This document shows, in pieces, positions 9,615 through 18,387 of a DNA stretch of 64,000 nucleotides. The stretch spans positions 186,001-250,000 of the forward strand of contig NZ_JJOY01000030.1 in the NCBI RefSeq assembly GCF_000979455.1, read 5' to 3'. The notes beneath the pieces are model-generated. The model did not search any database. It had not been told where the DNA came from and was given only the letters and a program-made list of their open reading frames with translations. The DNA is from Methanosarcina sp. 2.H.T.1A.6 (GTDB lineage Archaea; Halobacteriota; Methanosarcinia; Methanosarcinales; Methanosarcinaceae). How positions within the stretch are numbered: position 1 is the stretch's first letter; each line of letters starts with the position of its first letter. A program made the position numbers and the translations under genes.

Positions 9615-10406
9615 ATGAACCAGATCAGGGAAACCATGGAAAGTGTCCGGAAGAATGTACAGCAAAATCGCCCGAAAACTCTGAAAGCTGTTCTCTTTGA
9701 TATGGACAATACTCTTTTTGATTTCGTAGCCGTAAAACTCATAGCATGCAGGGAGATCCTTTCCTATCTTGGAGAGGGGGATAAGAACCTTAAGAAGGAT
9801 CCCGCAGAACTTTTCAGGTACTTTCTCAGGGGAACTTACGGGTTTGAAGACTATGAAAACATAAAGGACTACATGCAGGAGAGAAAGCTTTTCACAGCGC
9901 AGGCATACAGACAGTGCTGTGAGATCTATGACAGGGAAAAACTGCAAAACCTCGAACTCTATCCGGGGGTCAGGGATACCCTTGAGGAACTGAAGAAACT
10001 TGGGCTCAGACTTGCAATAATAACAGACGCTGACAGGTACCATGCCCATGCAAGGCTTACAAGAGTCGGGCTTCTTGATTCCTTTGAGTTCCTTGTGTCT
10101 GCAGATATGACAGGTACGAAAAAGCCGGACCCTGCCCATTTTCTCTTTGCTCTTGATGCCTTCGGGCTAAAGCCGGAAGAAAGCCTGGTGGTGGGAGATA
10201 GCATCAAAAGAGATATGGCTCCGGCACACAGGCTAGGCTTAAAAACAGCATATGCATCCTATGGAGACTGGAGACCAACAGAGGAAACAGAACAATGCTT
10301 TGACTTTCAGCTCAACAAATTTCAGGATCTGATGGAATATATCGGCACCCTGAACAGCCCTCATGTTCAGACAGATCTGCAAAACAAAAATCAAATTGAT
10401 CCGTAA
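9615..10406 (+). CDS. HAD-superfamily hydrolase (subfamily IA)
   Basis: A cytoplasmic phosphatase-like enzyme with all four HAD motifs. Motif I is LFDMDNTLF (nucleophile Asp and acid/base Asp), motif II IITDAD, motif III the Lys in KKPDPAHF, and motif IV VVGDSIKRD. A helical cap of about 90 residues sits between motifs I and II. The length (263 residues) is typical. Initiation may really be at the ATG at 9636, which follows CAGGG at suitable spacing; the upstream ATG has a poor ribosome site. It sits between two leftward TPR genes and is transcribed alone. The substrate is unknown; phosphoglycolate-like or nucleotide substrates are usual in this subfamily. Confidence 0.88.
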   Translation: MNQIRETMESVRKNVQQNRPKTLKAVLFDMDNTLFDFVAVKLIACREILSYLGEGDKNLKKDPAELFRYFLRGTYGFEDYENIKDYMQERKLFTAQAYRQCCEIYDREKLQNLELYPGVRDTLEELKKLGLRLAIITDADRYHAHARLTRVGLLDSFEFLVSADMTGTKKPDPAHFLFALDAFGLKPEESLVVGDSIKRDMAPAHRLGLKTAYASYGDWRPTEETEQCFDFQLNKFQDLMEYIGTLNSPHVQTDLQNKNQIDP

Positions 10407-10440
10407 ATAAAAGTCCGGTTGGATAAGCTATAATAAAAAA

Positions 10441-10525
10441 AGACAAATAAAAGAGACAAATAAAAGAGACAAATAAAAGAGACAAATAAAAGAGACAAAT
10501 AAAAAAGACAGATAAAAAAAGACAG
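10441..10525. repeat. Tandem array of 13-bp unit AGACAAATAAAAG
   Basis: Four perfect copies at 10441-10492, followed by two or three degenerate ones (AGACAAATAAAAA, AGACAGATAAAAA). Lies just downstream of the HAD hydrolase gene, between convergent genes. No coding potential. Confidence 0.9.
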
Positions 10526-10656
10526 TTTAAAGATAAGGGAAAAAGATAATTATAGCCAATGTACCTGTCAGTTCCTGAACAAGTTTTTCTGGCTAACGGC
10601 TTTTTCTGGCTCCGTATCTACATATTCTCTGGAAAGATGCTCTATATTAAGGTTAC

Positions 10657-11535
10657 TTAAATAAGGTCTGAGTATATAGGGTTTATATCGACTGCCCTTT
10701 CGTAGGCTTCCATTGCTTTCTGGTGTTTCTTAACTCTGTCGTATACTATTCCTTTGCCAATCCAGGCTTTTGTAAAGCTCGGGTTGATGTCTATAGCCTT
10801 TTCAAAAGCTTCAAGCGCTTCTTTGTATTTCTCAAGGTCTCTCAGGGCAATTCCTTTGTTGTACCAGAACCTTGCATTCTCGGGATTTGCTTTGATCTTG
10901 TTGTCAAAAATCTCCACAGCTTTCTCAATGTATAATTTTGCTTCATCATTCTTCTCGAGCCAGCGCAGAGCGACCCCTTTGTTGTAAAGGGCTTTTCCGT
11001 TAGTTGGGTTTAACTCAAGTGCCCTGTTAAAAGCATCAAGAGCCTCCTGATAACTTTTTATTTTACAGAGCCCCATTCCTTTCTTGCACCATTCGCTTGC
11101 GCTCATGGAGCCCATGTCGTAGTTCTTTGAATAGAGCCGGATAGCTTTCTCAAGGTCGTCCATTGCATCTTCGTATGCTCTCATCTCCCTGAGAGCCATT
11201 CCCCTCCTGTACCAGACTTCAGGATCTTCAGGAGCCAGGGATACCGCCCGGTAGAATGCGTCCAGGGCTTCCTCGTATTGCATGAGACTCAGGAGAAGTT
11301 CAGCTTTGAAGCACCAGGTTTTAGCATCAGCAGGGTTGATCTCCAGGGACCTGTCAAAAGCATCAAGAGCATCCTCGTACCTCATGAGGCTTTTGAGAAC
11401 AATCCCTTTGCTAAACAGGATTTTTGCATTATCTGGGCTTATTTCCAGAGCCTTATCGTATGCATCCAGAGCTTCTGTAAACCTTTTTAGTTCATGGAGT
11501 GCAACGCCTTTATTATACCATTCATTCAAAGTCAT
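10657..11535 (-). CDS. Tetratricopeptide repeat (TPR) protein
   Basis: About 290 residues made of seven to eight TPRs from the first residues (EWYNKGVALHELKRFTEALD) to the end, several with the same FSKGIVLKSL/WCFKAELLLSL variants. The ATG at 11535 is preferred: it begins exactly at the first TPR and has AGGTGTGG about 8 nt upstream. An alternative GTG at 11586 would add 17 residues of Lys/Arg-rich sequence. It is homologous in architecture to the 8.2-9.4 kb TPR protein and probably arose by local duplication. Protein-protein scaffold role inferred from fold. Confidence 0.86.
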   Translation of the reverse strand: MTLNEWYNKGVALHELKRFTEALDAYDKALEISPDNAKILFSKGIVLKSLMRYEDALDAFDRSLEINPADAKTWCFKAELLLSLMQYEEALDAFYRAVSLAPEDPEVWYRRGMALREMRAYEDAMDDLEKAIRLYSKNYDMGSMSASEWCKKGMGLCKIKSYQEALDAFNRALELNPTNGKALYNKGVALRWLEKNDEAKLYIEKAVEIFDNKIKANPENARFWYNKGIALRDLEKYKEALEAFEKAIDINPSFTKAWIGKGIVYDRVKKHQKAMEAYERAVDINPIYSDLI

Positions 11536-12553
11536 AACTTTACCACACCTATTTGCCACACCTTTTTTGGGGTTACGTTTTTCCACAGCTTTACCACATT
11601 TACCTTGAACAACAATATACTTTCAGAGCATTAAATCGGTTTTGTACTTTAGTTCCTTATCAGAAATAAGGATGGAAAAACAGTTACGCATGATAATTTA
11701 CGTTTTATTCTTTTTTAAACATTTTGAAATATTCATAAACATAATTATTTTAAAAATAGAGTTTTCAAAACATACTCATTAGTAAAGTCGATATTTAGCA
11801 AATCTATGATATATTAGTAACTAAATTAATATATTTGATATTAGTCGACTAAAATATGATTTTGAAGGACTCAATATACACCTTGTTTCGTATAGATATC
11901 ATTTCAGTTCCGCTTTCGCCAAAAAATTCTTCAGGTTGTCCCTGAAAAGTAAATAGGTAAAGGCCGAGGAGATATCTTCGGGATAAAAAGAAACCGATTT
12001 CTACGCGCGACCTGTATAGAAATCATTACTTGTTACCCTAATATCGAAGTTGCGGCAGAGTTCTCAAGGAACTTCAACGAAGCTATGTAATTTTGACGGA
12101 AAATCTAATTTTAATGATAAATTTGATTCTAACGGGAAAATGTAATTTTAAAAGAATCTGTAATTTTAACGAAGAGACCCATTTTAAGAAGTGATCTAAT
12201 AGGATTTGTAAAAAGTAATCTTTAACAAAATAATTCAAAATTAACACAAGTATATCTGGAGAACTTCCAAACTAAATCCATATACACGTATTTCACGCAA
12301 TTTTGTAGTAAAAGTAATAAACATGGTTGATAAGCATATTAAGTGGATACAAGTAAAGAAGGCATCTTAAGGAGTGTGTAAATAAAAATATTAAGATGCC
12401 TCAAAGAAATCGGCCAAATTTCAAACCCCGGAACAATCTGTTAAAGTATGCAGAACCTGAAAAGGAGAAAGAAAAGAAAATTTCACCTTTCAATAAATCT
12501 GACTTCCTTATGACAGTATTACTGCTTATAAGAAAGTAAATTTCCTCCCGGAT
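11536..12553. other. 1-kb AT-rich spacer
   Basis: No ORF with coding character. Short echoing phrases such as TGTAATTTTAA/TCTAATTTTAA recur at about 12090-12190 with spacing near 28-30 bp, suggesting degenerate direct repeats. Near 11760-11870 a TTAGT-rich stretch contains related copies of ATATTAGT. The function, if any, is not visible. Confidence 0.4.
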
Positions 12554-13066
12554 TCAAATCCGGTTACGTCTCAGGATCATTCCGACTCTTGCTTTCAATT
12601 CCAGAGGATTAAAAGGCTCAGCAACGTAATCGTCAGCTCCTGATTTAAAGGCTTTAATACTATCTTCCGCTTTATCCCTTTCACTCAGCATCATAACAGG
12701 AACCCAACAGCACCTTGGGCTGGCTTTAAGCTGTCTGCAGATTTCAAAGCCATCTGTATTCAGAAAAGCCGTATCAAGCAGCACCAGGTCTGGTCTTTCC
12801 GTATTCACTGTTTCAAGGGCTGGAAAGCTGTCCGATGCATTGACAACGTTATAGTTTTCAGCATCAAGAACCTTCATAAGGGTCTGGTGGACATTATGCC
12901 TATTACCCATAATCAGGATTTTTTCCCTGATATCATGAAGGTTTGCAATCCGAACTTTTACTAACTCTTCCGAAACAGAAAGAGTTCGGGCAATATCTCT
13001 TTCGCTTATTTCAGGTTGTTCTTCAATAAGCTTTAAAATTTCACGGTCAAGATTAATGTTATGCAT
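12554..13066 (-). CDS. HTH-receiver protein with degenerate (pseudo-)receiver domain
   Basis: Residues 1-45 form a winged-helix-like DNA-binding region (EILKLIEEQPEISERDIART). Residues 49-168 form a CheY-like receiver. The phosphoacceptor Asp98 (LVLLDTAF) is present. The acidic pair that normally binds Mg is replaced by Gly54-Asn55 (ILIMGNRHN), and the conserved Lys in KPF is Glu150 (AEPFNP). Phosphorylation in the usual way is therefore doubtful. No kinase gene is adjacent. Start choice: the ATG at 13066 follows GGTGGAGGG at 3-4 nt, whereas the ATG at 13081 would lie upstream of that ribosome site. Domain order (HTH first) is the reverse of the common OmpR type. Confidence 0.85.
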   Translation of the reverse strand: MHNINLDREILKLIEEQPEISERDIARTLSVSEELVKVRIANLHDIREKILIMGNRHNVHQTLMKVLDAENYNVVNASDSFPALETVNTERPDLVLLDTAFLNTDGFEICRQLKASPRCCWVPVMMLSERDKAEDSIKAFKSGADDYVAEPFNPLELKARVGMILRRNRI

Positions 13067-13067
13067 T

Positions 13068-13078
13068 TCCCTCCACCT
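13068..13078 (-). promoter_or_regulatory. Ribosome-binding site that decides the start of the HTH-receiver gene
   Basis: Read on the minus strand the sequence is GAGGTGGAGGG, ending three bases before the ATG at 13066. The upstream in-frame ATG (13081) has no such site and would place this motif inside the coding region. Confidence 0.65.
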
Positions 13079-13302
13079 CATACAGTATATATTTTCTTAG
13101 GTATTAAACATTTCTCAAATTTTAAAACGAATAGAGTCGCTAAAAATGTACGCAGTGAAGCGAGAGGGAGCAGAGTTACCCAAATATTTAGGAGATTTCA
13201 TATGAATCGCCTGACTACCCAATACGGAGATAAGTTTATAACCATAAATAGCAAGTTAATATTGGAAATAAGAATCACTTACGGAGAACAGCCACCTCTG
13301 AG

Positions 13303-13593
13303 ATGATAACAATGGATCCACTTGAAAAAATCTTTGGAAAAACCGCACAGATGACCGTCCTTAAAAATCTGATCGGGCACCAGAACGAATCGACTTACCT
13401 ATCAGGGATAGCAGAAGAGACCGGTCTGTCTCACTCCAGTGTCTCAAGAGTCATTACCCCGCTAATAGAGTCGGGTATTGTCATAGAAAAACCTCTTGGA
13501 AAGCAGATCCGAACCTTTCAGCTGAATATGGAAAGCGACGCGACAAGGCTGATCATAGATTTTTACAATAAAATTAACCAGATGCTGGAATAA
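13303..13593 (+). CDS. Small winged-helix transcriptional regulator (ArsR/MarR-like)
   Basis: A 96-residue single-domain protein. The pattern AQMTVLKNLIGHQNEST...GIAEETGLSHSSVSRVITPLIESGIV, followed by a beta wing (IEKPLGKQIRTFQL), is a classic winged helix. A short C-terminal helix may mediate dimerisation. No metal-binding cysteines are present. It is divergent from the HTH-receiver gene across a 236-bp spacer, so the two could share or regulate that promoter region (inference). A second in-frame ATG lies at 13312. Confidence 0.82.
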   Translation: MITMDPLEKIFGKTAQMTVLKNLIGHQNESTYLSGIAEETGLSHSSVSRVITPLIESGIVIEKPLGKQIRTFQLNMESDATRLIIDFYNKINQMLE

Positions 13594-13761
13594 GCCTTAA
13601 AGCGAGTTCCCGAATGCGTAAGTTAGGGACAGGGCAATCTTACTGTCCCCTTTTTTAATTTTTACATGAATAGTGTTGACTTTACGATCCTGACAAAAAC
13701 CATAATTATAAGAACCGTGTTTCCAGACTGGGTTCCAGTTTGAGCCCTCTCTGGACAGTTA

Positions 13762-14679
13762 TTATTTAAGGCTTTCGATATATTCGTTTGCAGCCGTGGC
13801 TGCGATTGCTCCATCCCTCACCGCTGCTACAAGCTGCCAGATAGGAGTGTCGCGGCAGTCCCCTGCAGCATAAATTCCCGTCTCTGAGGTTTCCATCCAG
13901 CGGTTGGTCTTGATGAAGCCTTCATTATTCTTTTCCACACTAACTAATTCAGTATTCGGGTGGATGCCCACATAGATAAAAACACCATTCGTAGAAAGCT
14001 CCCGTGATTCTTTGCTGTTGAGATCTTGCAGGATAACTTTTTCTACCTTTTTAATCCCTTCACCGCTCCCGACTATTTCCAGGACAAGAGTATTGAGGAT
14101 GAACTCAATGTTTGGAGTTGCAGCCGCCCGGTCCTGAAGGACTTTTGCAGCCCTCAAACGGTCCCGCCTGTGGACAAGATATACCTTCTGGGCAACTTTT
14201 GAAAGAAGAAGAGCATCTGCAACTGCAGAGTTACCACCTCCCACAACAACTACAGTTTTGTTTTTGAAAAAAGGCCCATCGCAGATTGCGCAGTAGGAGA
14301 CTCCTTTGCTGATAAGTTCCTTCTCGCCGGGCACGTTCAGATACTTTGGATTTGCGCCTGTGGCAATGATTAAAGCTTTTGCTTCCAGGTCCCCGCTGTC
14401 CGTTGAGACTATTTTTTTTGCCCCTTCGGTCCGGGCCGAGATAACTTCAGTAATCCTGGTCTTAACCCCGGCTTCCTGAGCATGTGTTCGATATTTTTCC
14501 ATCAGTTCAAGTCCGGAAATTGCCGGAAAGCCGGGATAGTTTTCTACAATATCTGCCATGGAGATCTGGCCGCTGATCTCGCTCTTTTCAAGAATGAGAG
14601 TTTCAAGCCCGAAACGCACAGCGTAAATTCCCGCTGCAAGCCCTGCAGGCCCCCCTCCTATAATTATCAGGTCGTACAT
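13762..14679 (-). CDS. trxB: Thioredoxin reductase
   Basis: FAD- and pyridine-nucleotide-dependent enzyme that reduces thioredoxin. The N-terminal FAD site is IIGGGPAGLAAGIYA, the redox-active pair is CAIC (in YCAICDGPFF), the second dinucleotide site is VVGGGNSAVADA, and the C-terminal FAD motif is GIYAAGDCRD. The length of 305 residues is standard. The ATG is preceded by GGGAGGAAAG on the minus strand. It lies 54 bp downstream of a thioredoxin-like gene in the same orientation, making an operon in which reductase and substrate are co-expressed. The electron donor (NADPH or F420H2-type) cannot be read from the sequence with confidence. Confidence 0.94.
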   Translation of the reverse strand: MYDLIIIGGGPAGLAAGIYAVRFGLETLILEKSEISGQISMADIVENYPGFPAISGLELMEKYRTHAQEAGVKTRITEVISARTEGAKKIVSTDSGDLEAKALIIATGANPKYLNVPGEKELISKGVSYCAICDGPFFKNKTVVVVGGGNSAVADALLLSKVAQKVYLVHRRDRLRAAKVLQDRAAATPNIEFILNTLVLEIVGSGEGIKKVEKVILQDLNSKESRELSTNGVFIYVGIHPNTELVSVEKNNEGFIKTNRWMETSETGIYAAGDCRDTPIWQLVAAVRDGAIAATAANEYIESLK

Positions 14680-14733
14680 ACTTTCCTCCCATAAACAGAA
14701 AATGAATTCAAAAAATAAAGTTTTAACGCGCCT

Positions 14734-14976
14734 TCAAGTAATGCGGGCTATAGCATCTATTTTTTTAGGAAGACCCGTAAAAGCAGGTTCCCCATCAATA
14801 AGAGTTGTAGGGACACCGGCTATGCCGTACTTATCAATAAGAGCCTGACCCTCCGGAGTCTCTACATCAATTTCCTCGTACTCGAAATCGTATTCCGATT
14901 GAAGGTCTTTCCAGAACCTGCGTGTTGCCGGACATGCCGTACACCAGCTGGCATGAATAAGCGTAACCTTTACCAT
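14734..14976 (-). CDS. Small thioredoxin/glutaredoxin-like protein
   Basis: An 80-residue thioredoxin-fold protein with active site CTAC (in HASWCTACPA) and the cis-proline loop GVPTTLIDG. This size is typical of the short archaeal thioredoxins that resemble glutaredoxin in length. Its position immediately upstream of trxB, on the same strand, supports the idea that it is the reductase's substrate. Cytoplasmic. The CTAC motif differs from the usual CGPC. Confidence 0.9.
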   Translation of the reverse strand: MVKVTLIHASWCTACPATRRFWKDLQSEYDFEYEEIDVETPEGQALIDKYGIAGVPTTLIDGEPAFTGLPKKIDAIARIT

Positions 14977-15110
14977 AAAAATCCATCTCCAAAAACTGCT
15001 ATTGTAACCCTTATTTCTGTCATTAATTTATAAATATTAATACGTTGAGAGTATCCGTAAATCCAAAAATAGATTCACAGATTCCCTGGATAAGCCTGCG
15101 GCGCCAAAAG

Positions 15111-15118
15111 CTTTAAAC
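15111..15118 (+). promoter_or_regulatory. TATA box of dphB, leaderless arrangement
   Basis: CTTTAAAC lies about 26 bp before the ATG at 15141. In archaea, initiation falls at about that distance, so the mRNA would start at or within a few bases of the start codon. No clear Shine-Dalgarno site is needed or seen, apart from a weak GGGG. Confidence 0.55.
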
Positions 15119-15140
15119 CAATAAGCTCCTAAAGCGGGGT

Positions 15141-15941
15141 ATGCTCACATTTATAGGGCTTGGCCTTTTTGACGAATACGATATTTCCTTAAAAGGACTT
15201 GAGGCTGTCCGGGAAGCTGACCTTGTATACGCTGAGTTCTATACTTCCTGCCTCATGGGAACAAACCCTGAAAAAATGGAACAGCTCTACGGAAAGAAAG
15301 TCCATTTACTCTCAAGGGAAGACGTGGAACAGCAACCTGATTGGCTGGATGAAGCAAAAGACAAAAATGTTGCCTTCCTCACAGGTGGGGATACAATGGT
15401 CTCCACAACTCACGTTGACCTGCGCCTCAGAGCCGAAAAGCTAGGGATAGAAACCCGCCTGGTTCATGGAGCATCAATCGCCTCAGCCGTCTCAGGGCTT
15501 ACCGGGCTTCAGAACTACCGCTTCGGAAAATCCGCAAGTATCCCATACCCCTACGAAAGCCGGCGAGGAGCCAGGGTAATTTCGGAAACTCCTTATGATA
15601 CCATAAAACAAAACTCTGAACTTGGCCTCCATACCCTTGTCTTTCTGGATATTGATAAAGATAAGGGATATATGACCGTTAACCTTGCTCTTGAACTCCT
15701 GCTTGAGGTTGAGGCAAAAAGGAGAGAAAGTGTAATGGACAGGGCTGTTGCTGTAGGAATCGCAAGGGCAGGTTCGGAGAAGCCCGTGGTAAAAGCGGAC
15801 TACGCAGAAAACCTGAAGGGTTTTGATTTTGGAAAGCCTCTTCATATCCTGGTAGTTCCCGGAAAACTGCATTTCCTTGAAGCTGAAGCCCTGGTGAACC
15901 TTGCAGCCGGCCCCGAGGAAATAATGGAAGAGATGGAATAA
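15141..15941 (+). CDS. dphB: Diphthine synthase
   Basis: S-adenosylmethionine-dependent methyltransferase that methylates the modified histidine of elongation factor 2 during diphthamide synthesis. Family features: the N-terminal FIGLGLFDEYDISLKGLEA, the GGDTMVSTTH loop, HGASIASAVSGLTGLQNYRFG and IPYPYES. The length of 266 residues is normal for archaeal DphB. It is followed by a DUF357 gene 50-60 bp downstream on the same strand. Dph6, the enzyme of the last pathway step, is encoded 2.4 kb further on. Confidence 0.95.
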   Translation: MLTFIGLGLFDEYDISLKGLEAVREADLVYAEFYTSCLMGTNPEKMEQLYGKKVHLLSREDVEQQPDWLDEAKDKNVAFLTGGDTMVSTTHVDLRLRAEKLGIETRLVHGASIASAVSGLTGLQNYRFGKSASIPYPYESRRGARVISETPYDTIKQNSELGLHTLVFLDIDKDKGYMTVNLALELLLEVEAKRRESVMDRAVAVGIARAGSEKPVVKADYAENLKGFDFGKPLHILVVPGKLHFLEAEALVNLAAGPEEIMEEME

Positions 15942-15998
15942 GATCAAATAAAAAACCGATAAAATAAAAACTGCAAAAAGGACTCCCTGGTGGTCAAG

Positions 15999-16280
15999 AT
16001 GCCTGCCGATTTGAATGAAAAGGTCAACCGATATGAGGATATGTTAAAAAGAGCACTGCAGAAGGCAAAGTATGCTCCAATCCCTGATTCTCATATGCAT
16101 GCAGTAGCAGTGGATTACTACACAATGGCAGAAGCCTACTATAAAGATGGAATCTACTTTCTTGAGAACGGGGACCCTGTAAATGCCCTGGCTTCCTTCA
16201 GCTATGGGCACGCCTGGCTTGATGCCGGAGCAAAACTCGGGGTCTTTGCTGTGGACGACGAGACTCTTTTCACGATATAA
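15999..16280 (+). CDS. DUF357 family protein
   Basis: A 93-residue all-helical archaeal protein matching the DUF357 pattern: LNEKVNRYEDMLKRAL, AVDYYTMAEAYYKDGIYFLENGD, ALASFSYGHAWLDAGAKLGVF. The function of the family is unknown. An upstream GTG (15990) is possible, but the ATG at 15999 has GGTGGTCA directly before it as a ribosome site. It probably forms a transcript with dphB; gene-neighbour association with diphthamide or translation genes is seen here but its meaning is unproven. Confidence 0.88.
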   Translation: MPADLNEKVNRYEDMLKRALQKAKYAPIPDSHMHAVAVDYYTMAEAYYKDGIYFLENGDPVNALASFSYGHAWLDAGAKLGVFAVDDETLFTI

Positions 16281-16686
16281 GAAACCTGAAAGAACAGGAC
16301 TTGAATAAAAAAATTGGAATATAGTATAGGAATATAGTAACCCTTACATATATACAGGAATAGAAGGTAAGGAATCCTGTAAAAGAAAACCCGAAGGTTA
16401 AAAAGTTAATAACTAAAAAACAAACGCTAATAACTGAAAGCTGAAAAATAAAAGCTGAAAAATTAAAGAATAATAAAATATAATAAGTTGAAACTTATAG
16501 CTGAAAGTTGAGAATTTAAAAGCTTAAACTGAAAAACCATATCATAAGTAAAGTTTATAAATACAAACGCTTATTCGAAGCCAAAACAATTAATATCCTT
16601 TACTCTATTCTTTAGATTTTGTAATACTTTTCCCCACTCCGGGAATATTCTTAAAAACTTATACTAAATAACTACGGTGGATAATT
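16281..16686. other. AT-rich spacer with AGCTGAAA phrases and a promoter
   Basis: About 400 bp. The phrase (A)GCTGAAA recurs near 16437, 16452 and 16499, with relatives, as imperfect short repeats. A TATA-like AGTTTATAAATAC at 16551-16563 probably drives the downstream UPF0212 gene with a leader of roughly 100 nt. Confidence 0.45.
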
Positions 16687-17076
16687 ATGAAGAACTTTCA
16701 TGTGGTACTTGAAGCAGCTTGGTTGGTTAGAGATGTAAAAACGGCTGATGATGCAATAGGGGTTGCGATTTCTGAAGCTGGAAAACGCCTGAACCCCAAA
16801 CTGGATTTTGTAGAGGTTGATGTGGGAACTACGTCATGCCCGGCATGCGATGAGCCTTTCAGCAGTGTTTTCATAGCGGCAAATACCGCTCTTGTAGGAC
16901 TGGTTTTTGAAATGAAGGTTTTTGATGCCGAATCTGCGGAACATGCAGAAAGGATCGCAAAATCCGTCATCGGGAAGTCCCTCCGCGACATTCCTTTAAC
17001 AGTTGTCGAAGTAACGGAATTCGAACGGTCAAACGATAAAAGCGAACCGCAGCAGAAAGGTAAGGCAAATAAATAA
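16687..17076 (+). CDS. UPF0212 (DUF555) family protein
   Basis: A 129-residue archaeal conserved protein of unknown role. The family pattern is clear: [17 protein letters not shown], then [21 protein letters not shown] and a CPAC motif (about residues 53-56) that may bind metal or be redox active. The conserved core ends at about residue 117, and the remaining tail is charged. Monocistronic. Members occur only in euryarchaea, so the function is presumably methanogen- or euryarchaeon-specific (inference). Confidence 0.88.
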   Translation: MKNFHVVLEAAWLVRDVKTADDAIGVAISEAGKRLNPKLDFVEVDVGTTSCPACDEPFSSVFIAANTALVGLVFEMKVFDAESAEHAERIAKSVIGKSLRDIPLTVVEVTEFERSNDKSEPQQKGKANK

Positions 17077-17353
17077 ACAGATTTCCTTCCCTTAACCTGT
17101 TGAAAATGCCGGGGCAGAGGAAGGCGTACCTTTACGGTTTTTTCGTACCGGTACGGCTTCTTATAAGACAGCTTTTCTATAGCCAGGGTTTAAATACCCC
17201 GGGCTAAAAAAAGAAGCACCTGTCACGGCATAAATTAATAAATCAGTAATTTTATCTTTTCCTGAGTTTTTACTTTACTTAACTTTCAAGAATATATTTT
17301 AATTCCACAAACTCCCGGGCCCCTCCCATACCCATAAAAAAAGAGGATACTGC

Positions 17354-18253
17354 ATGGACAGAGTAATTTCCGTAGTGGGGCATATCGCCCTTGATTACAT
17401 TGTAGATGTTGAAAAAATAGCAGGACTAAACGAGTCTTCCCCTGTAATTGACTATGAAGAATATCCTGGTGGTGGGGCTGCAAATATTGCAGTTGCCATT
17501 GCAAAGCTGGGAGGAAAAAGCCAGCTGATATCTCCTGTAGGTATGGATTTCTCAAGCTCGGGATATGAGAAGCTTCTTAAGGAAGCATGTGTTGACCTAT
17601 CCCGCCTTTACAGTATTGAAGACCTGAAGCTTTCCAAGGCTTTCATTTTCACGGATCGGGAAGACAACCAGACCACCTATTTTTACTGGGGAGCGTCCTC
17701 AAAATTCAAAGAGCTTGAGCCCGAACCTGCAGATTTTGTCCACCTGGCAACAGCAGACTGCGTCTACAATGCAAAGATAGCGCAGATTGCCGGCTTTGTC
17801 TCCTTTGACCCGGGACAGGACCTGGTGACTTACTCAAAAGAAAAACTCGAGACAATCCTTGCCCACACTGATATTCTCTTTGCAAACAAGCACGAAATCA
17901 GGCGAGTTTCAGAGATGACCGGAAAAACCTTTTCCGAGCTCAGGGCTATGATTGATGTTATTGTTGTTACATACGATTCAGAAGGCAGCAAAATTTACAC
18001 AGACAACGATGAATGGGCAATTCCTGTAGTTTCCGTAAAGGCTGTAGACCCTACCGGAGCAGGAGATGCTTACAGGGCGGGTTTTCTGCTGGCGTACACC
18101 AGGGGGTATTCCCTTCCCACATGCGGAAAAATAGGGTCAACTGTAGCTTCCTTTGCCGTGCAGACCCGGGGCTGCCAGACCGGCCTTCCAACCTGGGAAG
18201 AGATGAGATCTCGCTACGAAGCCAGCTTCGGAAAACTGGACGCAGAGAGCTGA
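17354..18253 (+). CDS. PfkB-family carbohydrate/nucleoside kinase
   Basis: A ribokinase-fold ATP-dependent kinase. The first PfkB signature is EEYPGGGAANIAVAIAKLGG (about residues 36-55) and the second, with the anion hole and catalytic Asp, is VDPTGAGDAYRAGFLLAY (about 235-252). The length of 299 residues is typical. Archaeal members include nucleoside kinases and ribose-1-phosphate kinases, so the sugar or nucleoside substrate remains open. GAGGA precedes the ATG. It is followed by dph6 on the same strand after 134 bp containing its own TATA-like element. Confidence 0.9.
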   Translation: MDRVISVVGHIALDYIVDVEKIAGLNESSPVIDYEEYPGGGAANIAVAIAKLGGKSQLISPVGMDFSSSGYEKLLKEACVDLSRLYSIEDLKLSKAFIFTDREDNQTTYFYWGASSKFKELEPEPADFVHLATADCVYNAKIAQIAGFVSFDPGQDLVTYSKEKLETILAHTDILFANKHEIRRVSEMTGKTFSELRAMIDVIVVTYDSEGSKIYTDNDEWAIPVVSVKAVDPTGAGDAYRAGFLLAYTRGYSLPTCGKIGSTVASFAVQTRGCQTGLPTWEEMRSRYEASFGKLDAES

Positions 18254-18387
18254 GGTCGCAAAAAATCCGTGGGACGCGGGCTGAAATGGGAAATACATAT
18301 AAAATGTTATATAAATAACTCCCGAACTATAATCCGCGAATTATAACCTGGAAGTACGAAAAAACGGAATTACAGAAGAGGATGCAG

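Noticed and set aside
17140-17170. CGTACCGGTACG palindrome after UPF0212 as an operator
   Set aside because: A short palindrome at the 3' end of a gene, about 190 bp before the next start; no promoter element is adjacent and nothing supports binding.
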